A stretch of DNA of 64,000 bases from UBA6522 sp965204155 (GCA_965204155.1 OZ241971.1:2728001-2792000), one strand, 5' to 3'; positions 17,881-26,505 are shown, counted from the first letter of the stretch. Notes: generated from the sequence alone by a model not told the origin. Made by a program: numbers and translations.

Positions 17881-20800
17881 GTGAAAGGAACACATTGGAT
17901 CAATTTTCTGTTGATTGTCGTTGTCCTGGGAGCAGTGTCACAGCGATCGGGCGCCCAGGAACAAGCGGATGACGCCTCTCTGGAAGAAATCGTCGTCACC
18001 GGTTCCCGAATTTTCGGCCAGGAGCAAACCACCTCGCCGCTGGTGCAGGTCACCACCGAGGATTTCTTTGACAATCCTTCGGTGACCATTTCGGAGTTTC
18101 TCGGCGATAACGTCACGTCCAACAACGTGGTCCGTCTGTCCATCGATGAAAATAACTCCAGCGGTCAGGCGAATACGGGCAACCGCGCCGCAGGCGTGAA
18201 CCTGTGGAGCCTGGGAGAGGAAAACACGCTCACTCTGCTCAACGGCTCGCGCGTGATCCACTACGCCGCGCCGAACAGCGGCGGCTGGTACACCTCGGAT
18301 ATCAATTCGGTGCTGCCGGCCATCGCCATGGCCAGGGCCGATGTGCTGCTCGACGGCGGCGGAGCCATCTACGGAACCGACGCCGTGGCCGGCGTAATCA
18401 ACCTGGTGCCGAGGTATGGCTTCGAGGGCATCGAGTTTCGCATGCAGACGGACCTTTACCCGGACAGCCTGAGCGACACCGGATCCAATGCGATCGAAGG
18501 GATCTGGGGCACCGGGCTCGGAAATGGCATGGGCAGTTTCATCGCGGCGTTCGATCACCGCATCACGCGGGAAATCGATGCGTTGACTGTGGGCAGGAGC
18601 AACGCCGATTCCTTTCCGGAGTGGGACGGCAGCATGCTCTTGACGGACTACCAGGACATGACCGGTAACGTCAACGATGGCGCGGCCTATGAATCCAGTA
18701 CGCCCGCGATGGGCAGGGGCCCACGTGCCATCCCTGGCGAGACATTGGTCGATCCGCTTTGCGGTGTGGACATAGAGGGCGTGCCCTACATCTATGAGGG
18801 CTTTCTTGTTCCTGACGACGACATGTCCGTCCCCGATACTGCGGGCACCTGTCACGGCTATGACTTCCCCCACACAACCGGCAGCGACACGAATCGTTCG
18901 TCGCTGTTTACCGCAGTTCGCTGGGACTTTTCCAGCAGGGTTTCCGGCTCCCTCGACTTCGGCTACAGCCGTCGTGAGAACTGGGACAACCAGCAAACCA
19001 GCTTCAATACCGGACGCGGGCAGAATCTGTCATCCGCCGCCATCCCGAATGCCGTGGACGAATCCATATCCCCGGACCACCCCGCCTGGCAGTACTACAT
19101 GAGCATCGATCCCGACTGGCATCGGGTCGGGCAGCCGACCGTCGGCATGTCGAGGGGAATGACTGTCATCACGCCGCCGCCTCCCCTCAACGTGCCCATC
19201 GGTCCGGGTATCGGCTTCAAGGAGCAGCAGCTTCAGGAGTCGGACACATATAACCTGCATGGCTCGCTGGACATCGATCTGAACGAGACCTTCGGTCTCC
19301 AGCTTGGCGCGACCTACGGTCGCAGTGCGGTGACCCAGAATCGTTACGATCTGGTGATCGATCGATTCGAGAACGCGTTGTCGGGCCTGGGCGGTCCGGA
19401 CTGCGACCCGGCCACCGGGATGCCGGGCGAAGGGCCATGCATGTACTTCAATCCGTTCCTCAGCGCCCTGTTGCCCAATGCGGATTCGATTTTTGCGGGC
19501 GGTTCACTGGCCAATTCCCCGGAGCTCATCGACTACATTTATCCGGGTGACGGTGTGCAACGAATCTTCGAGACCGATTTGCTGGGCGTCAATGCGCTTC
19601 TCTCCATCGATACGGGCTGGGAACTGCCCGGGGGAGAAGTCCTCGCGGTCGTCGGTGCGGAGTACCGTACGGAATCCTCGTCGGTGGACTACAACGAATT
19701 TACAAAGTCGGCCGACCGGAACATCACCTACACTGCCACGTCCAGCGCGCAGGTCCCGTACTCCGGAGACCAGAACATCGCCGCGGTGCTTGTGGAAGCG
19801 GCGGTGCCGATTCACGAAAATCTCTCAATGCAGGTCGCCGGACGTTACGACGATTACAACACGGTTGGCGGCACCTTCAATCCAAAGGTGGGACTGACCT
19901 GGAACGTATCGGATCGGGTGGCGCTGCGAACGTCGTATGGAACGTCCTTCCGGGCGCCGACCATTGCGCAAACGACACCGACCCAGGCACGCAGTTCGGT
20001 ACCGCAAACCCCCGGTGCGGGCCGCAGGGGCGGGCATGGCGTGACTGCCATCATCAGCTCCGCTTCGGAACTCGATCCGCAGCAGGCCGCGCACCTCAGT
20101 CTGGGACTGGACGCTACACTTTTCGAAAACGCGGGCCCGCTCAACCGCCTGAATCTGTCGGCGTCCTACGTCAACATCGACTTTGAGGATCGAATCGACG
20201 TGTCCACAGCGATCGACCGTACCTGGGGAGGCAGCATCGGCCTGAGTCCGTGCGGATTTACCACGGGCGTCAGTGGCATGGCAGCATGGGGCGGCTTTTA
20301 CTTCACGGAAGACTCGGACCTGGACGGTGTTCCGGACCCGGACGGCCAGCGCTGCTGGGACGGCGCCGACCCCGATGGCGATGGGATCATCGCCACTCGC
20401 GAGGAGTTGAGCGCCGATTACCGTCTCTACACCAATTTGGCCACGACCCAGATGGAGGGTGTCAATCTTGTTCTCACGTCCAATTGGAACACGCCGGTTG
20501 CGGCGCTGGACGTACGGGTCAATGCCACCCGGACCCTGAGTTTCCTTTTTCAGGACAGCGAAGCGGAGCCGGTGCTGGAGTTTGTGGGCAGGAGCGGCCT
20601 CGGATTTGCGCAGACGGCCAACGTCAGAAAGTGGCAGGGTAACCTGCGATTCAATCTGAGGTGGCGGGACAACACTTTTCTGCGCGGCCACTCGACGTCA
20701 CTTACGTTGCGCACAGATACGGACATCCTGAATGCTGCCGATCTGGACGCCGGTATTGAGACGGTAACCAGCGGAGGTATCACAAGGGTGGATCTGCGCC

Positions 20801-20949
20801 ATCAGTTCGCCTTCACCGACACGTACTCGTTGTCGCTGACTGCGCGCAACCTGACCGGCTCCGAGCGTGTGCGCTCCGGCGCTCCGCTGGTGGGCGCCGG
20901 CGACCGCACGTACCTGCTGCAGTTCGCCTATACGCCCGGGCTGCGGTAG
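17881..20949 (+). CDS. TonB-dependent outer-membrane receptor
   Basis: The most likely start is GTG 17881, which gives a clean signal peptide (MKGTHWINFLLIVVVLGAV, cut at RSGAQ) with AAGGGG upstream; an ATG at 17800 would add 27 residues without this. Mature features are SLEEIVVTGSR near the front (TonB box), plug motifs NLWSLGEENTLTLLNGSRV and GGGAIYGTDAVAGVINLV, and a barrel ending FAYTPGLR. It is a paralog of the receptor at 872. A GRRGGHG loop lies near the middle. Ligand unknown. Followed by a strong terminator. Confidence 0.92.
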   Translation: MKGTHWINFLLIVVVLGAVSQRSGAQEQADDASLEEIVVTGSRIFGQEQTTSPLVQVTTEDFFDNPSVTISEFLGDNVTSNNVVRLSIDENNSSGQANTGNRAAGVNLWSLGEENTLTLLNGSRVIHYAAPNSGGWYTSDINSVLPAIAMARADVLLDGGGAIYGTDAVAGVINLVPRYGFEGIEFRMQTDLYPDSLSDTGSNAIEGIWGTGLGNGMGSFIAAFDHRITREIDALTVGRSNADSFPEWDGSMLLTDYQDMTGNVNDGAAYESSTPAMGRGPRAIPGETLVDPLCGVDIEGVPYIYEGFLVPDDDMSVPDTAGTCHGYDFPHTTGSDTNRSSLFTAVRWDFSSRVSGSLDFGYSRRENWDNQQTSFNTGRGQNLSSAAIPNAVDESISPDHPAWQYYMSIDPDWHRVGQPTVGMSRGMTVITPPPPLNVPIGPGIGFKEQQLQESDTYNLHGSLDIDLNETFGLQLGATYGRSAVTQNRYDLVIDRFENALSGLGGPDCDPATGMPGEGPCMYFNPFLSALLPNADSIFAGGSLANSPELIDYIYPGDGVQRIFETDLLGVNALLSIDTGWELPGGEVLAVVGAEYRTESSSVDYNEFTKSADRNITYTATSSAQVPYSGDQNIAAVLVEAAVPIHENLSMQVAGRYDDYNTVGGTFNPKVGLTWNVSDRVALRTSYGTSFRAPTIAQTTPTQARSSVPQTPGAGRRGGHGVTAIISSASELDPQQAAHLSLGLDATLFENAGPLNRLNLSASYVNIDFEDRIDVSTAIDRTWGGSIGLSPCGFTTGVSGMAAWGGFYFTEDSDLDGVPDPDGQRCWDGADPDGDGIIATREELSADYRLYTNLATTQMEGVNLVLTSNWNTPVAALDVRVNATRTLSFLFQDSEAEPVLEFVGRSGLGFAQTANVRKWQGNLRFNLRWRDNTFLRGHSTSLTLRTDTDILNAADLDAGIETVTSGGITRVDLRHQFAFTDTYSLSLTARNLTGSERVRSGAPLVGAGDRTYLLQFAYTPGLR

Positions 20950-21293
20950 CGCGACCACGGGCGCTGAGGGAAGGCGCAAATTCGAGAAGAACCCGGCTTC
21001 GGTCGGGTTCTTCCGCTCTTGCTGGTCAAACTCGCGCGGAACGCAATCTCGTGGTTGCGGGAGGTAGATTCTTCTTGCGCCTTTTCGGACAGCGCCGGCC
21101 CCAAAATCGCCGAACTTGGCCAGCATTGACCGATACGCTCACGATTCGGCTGTCCGCTCCATATCCGATACTGTCCGACTGACTGTGTAGGGTAGTATTG
21201 GCGGAGACAGGTTCATCCATGACGGGCACAACGTCCCGGATGGATGTTTCCTTTCCGTATTGGCGATTGCACGAAACATCGACGGGATATGCG
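20950..21293. other. Intergenic region after the receptor
   Basis: Contains the intrinsic terminator at 20986-21013. An imperfect inverted repeat (CATCCATGACGGGC ... GTCCCGGATGGATG, 21217-21246) lies just before the MNT gene and might be its control site. Otherwise I see nothing. Confidence 0.4.
20986..21013 (+). terminator. Intrinsic terminator of the receptor gene
   Basis: GAAGAACCCG-G-C, loop TTCG, G-T-CGGGTTCTTC: a 12-pair stem closed by a C(UUCG)G tetraloop, 36 bases after the stop. The sequence after it (CGCTCTTGCT) is only moderately T-rich. Confidence 0.8.
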
Positions 21294-21740
21294 ATGCAGA
21301 GGGCGCCCTTGAATTCTCCTGCCGCGGACCGGCTTGTTTCCCGACTGAGGGACGCGCTCAAGCCTCGATCCGAAATCCTTGAAGCGTATCTGTTCGGTTC
21401 CCGCGCTCGTGGCGAAAGCCATGCCGGTAGCGATGTGGATGTGGCGGTGTACATCGACGAAGCCCATGTCGAGCATGGTTCGTGGGGGTATCCTGCCGAT
21501 CTGACGTCGGATCTCATGAACGCCTTGAATACAAATAATGTGGATGTCGTGGTATTGAACCGGGCGGCTCCGCTGCTGTATCACCGGGTACTGCGCGATG
21601 GCATCCGGCTGCTGTCGCGGGATCTGCGGGCTACCACCACCCGCGCGGGAATGGCCATGTCCCGCTATTTCGATTTCGTTCCGCAAATGGAAAAGATGGA
21701 TGCGGCGCGGCGATATGCCTCCCGCAAAGATAAGGATTGA
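21294..21740 (+). CDS. MntA-like nucleotidyltransferase antitoxin
   Basis: 148 residues from ATG 21294 (an in-frame ATG at 21240 is an alternative). The minimal nucleotidyltransferase core is intact: LFGSRARGESHAGSDVDVAV gives GS at 35-36 and Asp47/Asp49. MntA proteins AMPylate and silence the HepT RNase toxin and are normally followed at once by hepT. Here the next reading frame begins 2 bases later but is broken after about 15 codons (see 21743). The antitoxin therefore seems to be an orphan. Confidence 0.8.
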   Translation: MQRAPLNSPAADRLVSRLRDALKPRSEILEAYLFGSRARGESHAGSDVDVAVYIDEAHVEHGSWGYPADLTSDLMNALNTNNVDVVVLNRAAPLLYHRVLRDGIRLLSRDLRATTTRAGMAMSRYFDFVPQMEKMDAARRYASRKDKD

Positions 21741-21742
21741 CC

Positions 21743-21790
21743 ATGGTGCCAGGTCGTGTGGACCGGCGCGTCGTTCAGCGTCAGATCGTG
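21743..21790 (+). pseudogene. Remnant of hepT start codons
   Basis: Two bases after the MNT stop, ATG 21743 opens MVPGRVDRRVVQRQI, which looks like the opening of HepT/DUF86 toxins. After that the frame enters the 3' end of the oppositely oriented HEPN gene, loses resemblance and ends at TAG 21896. I read it as a hepT truncated when the second module was joined on. Confidence 0.5.
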
Positions 21791-22224
21791 AGCTGCGGCT
21801 TGTTCCGCGTAAGCCATCCGGTCACATGGCCCAACAGATCGGCGGCTGCTTCGATGCATGCCTCTACGGACGCTTCATCGACGTCATCGCCGGTGTAGTC
21901 GACGGCGTTGCGCTTGACGCGAAACGTATCGAGCAACAACATCCGATCCCGATCCAATTCGACCGAATGGACGAGCGATTGGATCATGGTCTGATGATGT
22001 CCGGGTCTGCTTCTGGCGGGCCGGAAGCCGTTTGCCCACAGCGCCACCATGCATAGCTGCGTAACGGCTCGATAGGCGGCATCCAGACGCGTCTCTGGGC
22101 TGACTGTCTGCTGTCTTGCATCGGTGATGCCGCGTTCGGCCGACTCGAGCATTCGGCGTACTTGCGCCGAATTTGTGTCATGCGCTTCGAGTTGTCCTAT
22201 TCTCGACAAGTTTTGCAAGCTCAT
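21781..22224 (-). CDS. HEPN-like domain protein, probable toxin or partner
   Basis: 147 residues, mostly helical. The region FRVKRNAVDYTGDDVD (residues 101-116) corresponds to the HEPN active-site region RNxxxH, but the His is replaced by Tyr110, as in some HEPN subfamilies. Its start overlaps the upstream MNT gene by 47 bases; an internal ATG at 22152 would remove the overlap. Two-gene order HTH-MNT then HEPN matches HEPN/MNT toxin-antitoxin pairs. Whether it still cuts RNA is doubtful given the missing histidine. Confidence 0.65.
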   Translation of the reverse strand: MSLQNLSRIGQLEAHDTNSAQVRRMLESAERGITDARQQTVSPETRLDAAYRAVTQLCMVALWANGFRPARSRPGHHQTMIQSLVHSVELDRDRMLLLDTFRVKRNAVDYTGDDVDEASVEACIEAAADLLGHVTGWLTRNKPQLTI

Positions 22225-22795
22225 CTTCGTTGGCCTTCAGAAATAGTTTCGGCTCGCTCAGAATGCGGGTTACGAAACGGTCCGCTTTCTTCGACAGTTT
22301 CGAGAACCTCCCCGTAGTCATGACGACCGGGTTTATCTCCCGCCGCAGAGTTTCCCGGAGCGAGGACAGTGCCTTCACGGCGTCCAGGAGCGAGACTTCG
22401 CCCAGTATGCAGATGTCCAGGTCACTGCCGGCGGATTGACGGCCGCTGGCCATGGATCCGAAAACGAAGGCAGCGTCGATTCGGTCGACGCAATCCGACA
22501 AGGCATGTTGCAGCAGCGACTTCAGTCCCATCGTCTTGCGGAAAATCGCCGCGAGTTCTTCGTATATTGAACAGTTGGGATTGGCTTGATAAAAGACCTG
22601 ATTTCCGGTCCTTTCGCGCACTAATAGCCCGGTTTGCGCCATGGCTTTCAGTTCACGATGTAGTGAACCGGCGGATACGCCCGTTCTCCGCGCGAGTTCG
22701 CGAACGTGAAATCGCTCATCCGGATGCAGGAACAGGCTCGCCAACACCAGGCGCCGGTACGGGCTGAACATGAATTCGATCGGTTGCTTGGCCAT
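22178..22795 (-). CDS. Winged-HTH plus nucleotidyltransferase protein, likely antitoxin/repressor
   Basis: Residues 12-70 form an ArsR/MarR-like winged helix (YRRLVLASLFLHPDERFHVR, ELARRTGVSAGSLHRELKAM). Residues 108-130 form the nucleotidyltransferase core VFGSMASGRQSAGSDLDICI, with Asp125 and Asp127. It would both bind DNA and modify its HEPN partner. A 15-base-arm palindrome covering its own -10 box lies right upstream (22810-22847), which supports autoregulation. No clear ribosome site is seen. Confidence 0.82.
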   Translation of the reverse strand: MAKQPIEFMFSPYRRLVLASLFLHPDERFHVRELARRTGVSAGSLHRELKAMAQTGLLVRERTGNQVFYQANPNCSIYEELAAIFRKTMGLKSLLQHALSDCVDRIDAAFVFGSMASGRQSAGSDLDICILGEVSLLDAVKALSSLRETLRREINPVVMTTGRFSKLSKKADRFVTRILSEPKLFLKANEDELAKLVENRTTRSA

Positions 22796-22809
22796 TTCGG
22801 GTGGAGATT

Positions 22810-22855
22810 GTTCTCACATTCGCTTCGATTGTAGCGAATGTGAGAACATGCGCAA
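22810..22855 (-). promoter_or_regulatory. Autoregulated promoter with 38-base inverted repeat
   Basis: GTTCTCACATTCGCT, 8-base spacer, then its exact reverse complement (22810-22847). Read on the minus strand, TACAAT (22828-22833) is a good -10 and TTGCGC (22850-22855) a possible -35 with a 16-base spacer. Binding of the winged-HTH protein would block RNA polymerase. Confidence 0.75.
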
Positions 22856-22916
22856 GTCCTTTAGAGTCGCCGATGTCTCGCGGTTATCCGGGCAATGGTA
22901 GGGCGATATTGCACAA

Positions 22917-23453
22917 TTATCGCGGCAGCGCCGACCAGACTCCGTTGTCGCCGAATTCGGCTTGGAGAGTATCCAGGGCGAATGCCTCGAGCATCACGCA
23001 GGCTTCGATGCCGTTTTCGCAGTCGCGGCCCAGTTCGCTCGCTCGCTCGACCCAGGGTGCCCGCCCGCCGCCGAAGATCATCACTGGAGCGGCGTCGTCG
23101 GCACCGTGGACCATGATGGTCTGGTAGCGGGCGATGGGGCGGCCGTTGAGGGCCGGGTTGCCGGTCATGCGTACACGGGCGCCGTTGGGGACCGTGGACT
23201 CATTCCAGCCCAGTTTGGCCAGGGCGGTCCAGGAAGGGCCTGACTCGAACGCCCAGTCGACGCCGTCGTCGGTGGTGACTCGGAAGTAGGAGTGCGGGTT
23301 GGAGAGCCTGTGCGCCGTGACGGTACCTTCCACCGAGACAGTGTCCCGGACGTCGAAGAACGCCGGTGCGGCGTGGTGCGCAAGAGCAGCCGAACTGCAG
23401 GACAGGTAAGCCACCCACGCCATGCTCCGACTGGTCGCTTTGAAGGGTTTCAC
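22917..23453 (-). CDS. Secreted DUF6152 protein (domain A)
   Basis: GTG start 23453 with GGGGAGAG 9 bases upstream. Signal peptide ending SAALA, so the mature protein should begin HHAAPAFFD. A second conserved spot is SNPHSYFRV. These two features define the DUF6152 set seen five times here. Beyond residue 120 it has a GRAPWVERA segment not shared by the others. Function unknown; last gene of a five-gene operon, 51 bases after the previous gene. Confidence 0.75.
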   Translation of the reverse strand: MKPFKATSRSMAWVAYLSCSSAALAHHAAPAFFDVRDTVSVEGTVTAHRLSNPHSYFRVTTDDGVDWAFESGPSWTALAKLGWNESTVPNGARVRMTGNPALNGRPIARYQTIMVHGADDAAPVMIFGGGRAPWVERASELGRDCENGIEACVMLEAFALDTLQAEFGDNGVWSALPR

Positions 23454-23504
23454 GTTTGTCTCTCCCCTGCCGGCATCACTCTCAAGTTCCCGCTCGTGTG
23501 GTAG

Positions 23505-24209
23505 CTATTCGTCCGCCGCATCGTCGAAAAAGCTGTCGAAATCCCCGAAGAACAGTTCCCGCTGGTCCATGCTGCAGGACCACTCGGCGATGTAGTCGCC
23601 GGGATTGGGCACGTACTCCGCGCGTGCCAGCCTGACGGGGCCATCGTAGTAGACGGGGTCGTTGATCTCCACGTCCAGCAGCAGCCGGGTCCGGTCGTCG
23701 TTCCAATGGAAGCGCTCGACGGTCGTGGTCATGGGACTGGTCTGGATGGTGTGGATGTTCTCCACCAGATGGCTGGTCTCGATGACCAGGACATCGCCCA
23801 CCCAACGTCCGACGGAATAGCCGTGCAGGGTATGGGGCGTGTCCGGGCGGGGCGGCTCGCCGTCGATGGGAATGGTCCGCCGCACGTTGAAATACTCATG
23901 GTGGAAGACGATCTCGTCGTCGGACTGGATGATCTCCACCGGGCGGGGCAGGCGGGTGAAGTGCCGGCTCAGGCCGTCGGCGATGCAGTCGAGGCCGGGG
24001 TCGTTCTCGGCGGTGGCGGCCTCGCGCCGGGCCAGCCCCAGTTCGTTGATGGGGCAGGCCTCCGAGCGGGCGAAGTTCGTGCTCCGCCCGCAGGGCGTTT
24101 CGGCCCTGCCGGCCAGGTAGACGCCGCTGATATCGACCTGGGCCTGGGCGATGGGAGAGCCGGCGGCTGCCAGCAGCACGGCAGCCGGCAGCGGCACGGA
24201 CCGCCTCAC
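23505..24209 (-). CDS. Secreted protein of unknown function (domain B)
   Basis: GTG start 24209 with GGAGGATC 10 bases upstream and a one-base gap from the preceding gene. A signal peptide ends near AQAQ; the mature protein has four Cys residues (CGRSTNFARSEAC, DCIAD, SCSMD), likely disulfide-bonded. It carries the B-domain motif HGYSVGRWVGDVLVIETS, also present in the fusion at 25444 (GYSVGRWEGDNVLVVDT) and in weaker form at 24665 and 38896. No family name recognised. Ends with an acidic tail. Confidence 0.7.
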   Translation of the reverse strand: MRRSVPLPAAVLLAAAGSPIAQAQVDISGVYLAGRAETPCGRSTNFARSEACPINELGLARREAATAENDPGLDCIADGLSRHFTRLPRPVEIIQSDDEIVFHHEYFNVRRTIPIDGEPPRPDTPHTLHGYSVGRWVGDVLVIETSHLVENIHTIQTSPMTTTVERFHWNDDRTRLLLDVEINDPVYYDGPVRLARAEYVPNPGDYIAEWSCSMDQRELFFGDFDSFFDDAADE

Positions 24210-24210
24210 G

Positions 24211-24651
24211 CTACTGATCCTCCGGTCCCGGAGGAGCCGCGACTTCGCTCGCGCGCTGTGTTCTGGACCGCAGCAACTGGCGGACCGGGCCGCCGTTGAT
24301 CGATACGTTGCGCATGGAGAAACGGTTGACGTTGAACTGGCTCGGGCGACCGTAGATCAGCAGCGTGTCGCCGACCTCGATCTCGCCGGGGTAGAGCCCG
24401 TAGGTCCTGGCCAGCAGCCCGGGCGCGTGACTGACCGCGTCCCAGATTTCCCCCTCCTCAAGGGGACCACCGGTGATGCGGATGCGCACGCGGATGTGGG
24501 GGTCGGTCCAGAACAGCCTTTCCACCACGCCCTCGATCTCGAACTGTTCGGCGTTGCCGAATTCGGCGGCCACGGAATGGTGGGCGCTGGCGGCGCCGGT
24601 TCCCAGCAGGAACACGGCCAGCGCGGCAAGGGTAATCAGCAGACGATTCAT
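24211..24651 (-). CDS. Secreted DUF6152 protein (domain A)
   Basis: ATG 24651 with GAGGAG upstream. A strong signal peptide (MNRLLITLAALAVFLLGTG) ends in AASA, giving a mature start HHSVAAEFG; the second motif is TDPHIRVRIRI. It follows with a GDTLLIYGRPS strand typical of a small beta-barrel domain. Starts 13 bases after the upstream stop and ends one base before the next gene, so it is firmly within the operon. Confidence 0.78.
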   Translation of the reverse strand: MNRLLITLAALAVFLLGTGAASAHHSVAAEFGNAEQFEIEGVVERLFWTDPHIRVRIRITGGPLEEGEIWDAVSHAPGLLARTYGLYPGEIEVGDTLLIYGRPSQFNVNRFSMRNVSINGGPVRQLLRSRTQRASEVAAPPGPEDQ

Positions 24652-24664
24652 GATTTCGATCTCC

Positions 24665-25438
24665 TCAATCTTCGGCAGGATCGATGTACGAACTCTCCAG
24701 CAGGGCCGGGTCGTAGTAGGGCACATGGACCTCCGGGTCGTACTCGCATTCGGATGGGTAGAAGAAGGTGTCTTCGGGCAGCCGCGTCCAGAAGGCGTGG
24801 GAAATCCGCGGCCATTCGTAGGTCTCGGGGTCGACGGCCATCAGCAGTACCTCGATGGTGTCGCCGTCGGGGCGCAGCGTGTAGCGCTCCAGGAACTTCA
24901 GTTCGTCGGAAGTCACCAGGGTCGCCCCGTGCGCCAGCCCGTCCGGGAAGCTGTCGGTCTCGATGACGATGGTATTGCCCTCGCGCCGGCCCGAGGACGT
25001 GCCTAGCATTCGCGTCGCCTCGGTTCGCGTCTCGCCGTCCAGGTAGATCACCCGTTCGGCGGCGTTGTGCTCGTAGTAGATTTCCAGCCGGTCGGGGAAC
25101 TCGGCCATCCGCACGGCGGTATTGGAGGCGAAGGAGGTGCGCGGCACGTTGTAGCCCTCGCAGAAAACTTCCGGGTCGTCCATGACGGTGAGGCCCTCGG
25201 TTCGTGCCTGCCCGGCCTCGGTCAGAATGACGCCCGCACTGTATCCCCGGGAGCGCTCCCACAGGCCGGTTAGGTTCTTGCCCGACGCCGCCATGCCGCC
25301 CGCCGCGCCGCCCATCTGGGCCAGCGCGCCGGAGCCCATGCCCAGCCAGATGGTCGCCAGCAGCGCTGATCGAATTATTGTCGGCAGCGCCGATTGGCAT
25401 TCGGCCAGCAGCGCCGGTCCGCCTACTGTGTTGTTCAT
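24665..25438 (-). CDS. Secreted protein of unknown function (domain B variant)
   Basis: 257 residues from ATG 25438, with AAGGAG upstream. The signal peptide ends GALA and the mature protein opens with the Gly-Met rich QMGGAAGGM. A B-like core is visible: IYLDGETRTEATRMLGTSSG, RREGNTIVIETDSF and a late FWTRLPEDTFFYPSECEYDP. It lacks the exact GYSVGRW motif but keeps the order of strands. Five bases after the fusion gene's stop. Function unknown. Confidence 0.7.
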   Translation of the reverse strand: MNNTVGGPALLAECQSALPTIIRSALLATIWLGMGSGALAQMGGAAGGMAASGKNLTGLWERSRGYSAGVILTEAGQARTEGLTVMDDPEVFCEGYNVPRTSFASNTAVRMAEFPDRLEIYYEHNAAERVIYLDGETRTEATRMLGTSSGRREGNTIVIETDSFPDGLAHGATLVTSDELKFLERYTLRPDGDTIEVLLMAVDPETYEWPRISHAFWTRLPEDTFFYPSECEYDPEVHVPYYDPALLESSYIDPAED

Positions 25439-25443
25439 GTCAA

Positions 25444-26505
25444 TCAGTCTCCTTGTTCCGAGCGCTCCCACATTTCGCAACTGCTGGTTTCGATGTTCCC
25501 GCGCGCGGCCCAGTTGAACGCCGTCTCGATGACCAGGGGTTCGTCGAACATTACCGGGTCCGTGGCGGTCAGGCGATAGTCCAGCCGGGCGGGCTCGTCG
25601 CCCGTCGCCAGAATCACCGTGAATCGCTCCTCGAATTGCACCTGGCCGCTTTGCGGGGTGCCTTCGCGGTCGAAGTAGGGGTAGTTCACCAGCGTCGTGT
25701 CGACCACCAGCACATTGTCGCCCTCCCAGCGCCCGACGGAGTAGCCGAGGTGGCTGTGGGGGGCGCCTTCCGGCGGCGCATCCCGGTCCAGGTGGATGAC
25801 CCGGTCGCCGCCCCACCAGAAGTGGCGCATGACGATGCGCTCGCCTTCATCCACGAATTCCATGGAGCCCGGCAGCATGCGCTCTGGCATGCCCCGGGGC
25901 ACGCATTGCAGGATGGGGTGATCGATGGGCCGGAAGGCGTCCTTGGCGGCCCGCCCCACCTCGCTGAGCACATGGTCGTAGTCCTGCTCGGCCATCCACT
26001 CGCTGGGCCGCAGGCCCATGCCCCAGATGCCGAAGATGCTGTCGGCCACTACTGCGGGCCGATCCGCCCGGCGCTCGCGATCGGGCACGTTCTCCGGGAC
26101 CAGTCGCCGATCCGACCAGATGAGTTCGCCCCGGCCCCCGGCATACTCCATCCCGTTGGGCAACAGCATGTTGCGCAATCCGAGGAAATCGGACCGGTGT
26201 CGGGAAACGAATCCCGCCGCCTTCACCTGCGCGCCGACCGGAAACAGGTCAGCCGTGAAACCGCCGCTTTCCATCTGGCTCGGGACCCCGGTTTCCAGTT
26301 CCCAGAACGCCTCTTCGCCGGATTCGTCGATAACCCGAAGCTCGAAGCGCACGTGCGGATTGCGCCAGAACACCTCGGTAAGCGTTCCCTCGAGAACCAC
26401 CAGTTCGTCGGTGTCGTAGAACGCGGGGGCGCCCACCGGGCCGTGATGTGCCCGGAGCTGGGCCGCAGCAAGGCTGGCGATCAGGATCAGCAAGGTACGC
26501 TGCAT
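25444..26505 (-). CDS. DUF6152 (A) fused to domain B, secreted
   Basis: ATG 26505 with GGGAGGTC directly upstream. Signal peptide ends QLRA, giving mature HHGPVGAPAFYD; second A motif RNPHVRFELRV. After residue 150 the B domain follows, with HLGYSVGRWEGDNVLVVDTT and a final YRLTATDPVMFDEPLVIET. It is the first gene of the operon and joins the two domains that are separate in the genes behind it. This fusion argues that A and B act together. No known enzymatic motif. Confidence 0.78.
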   Translation of the reverse strand: MQRTLLILIASLAAAQLRAHHGPVGAPAFYDTDELVVLEGTLTEVFWRNPHVRFELRVIDESGEEAFWELETGVPSQMESGGFTADLFPVGAQVKAAGFVSRHRSDFLGLRNMLLPNGMEYAGGRGELIWSDRRLVPENVPDRERRADRPAVVADSIFGIWGMGLRPSEWMAEQDYDHVLSEVGRAAKDAFRPIDHPILQCVPRGMPERMLPGSMEFVDEGERIVMRHFWWGGDRVIHLDRDAPPEGAPHSHLGYSVGRWEGDNVLVVDTTLVNYPYFDREGTPQSGQVQFEERFTVILATGDEPARLDYRLTATDPVMFDEPLVIETAFNWAARGNIETSSCEMWERSEQGD

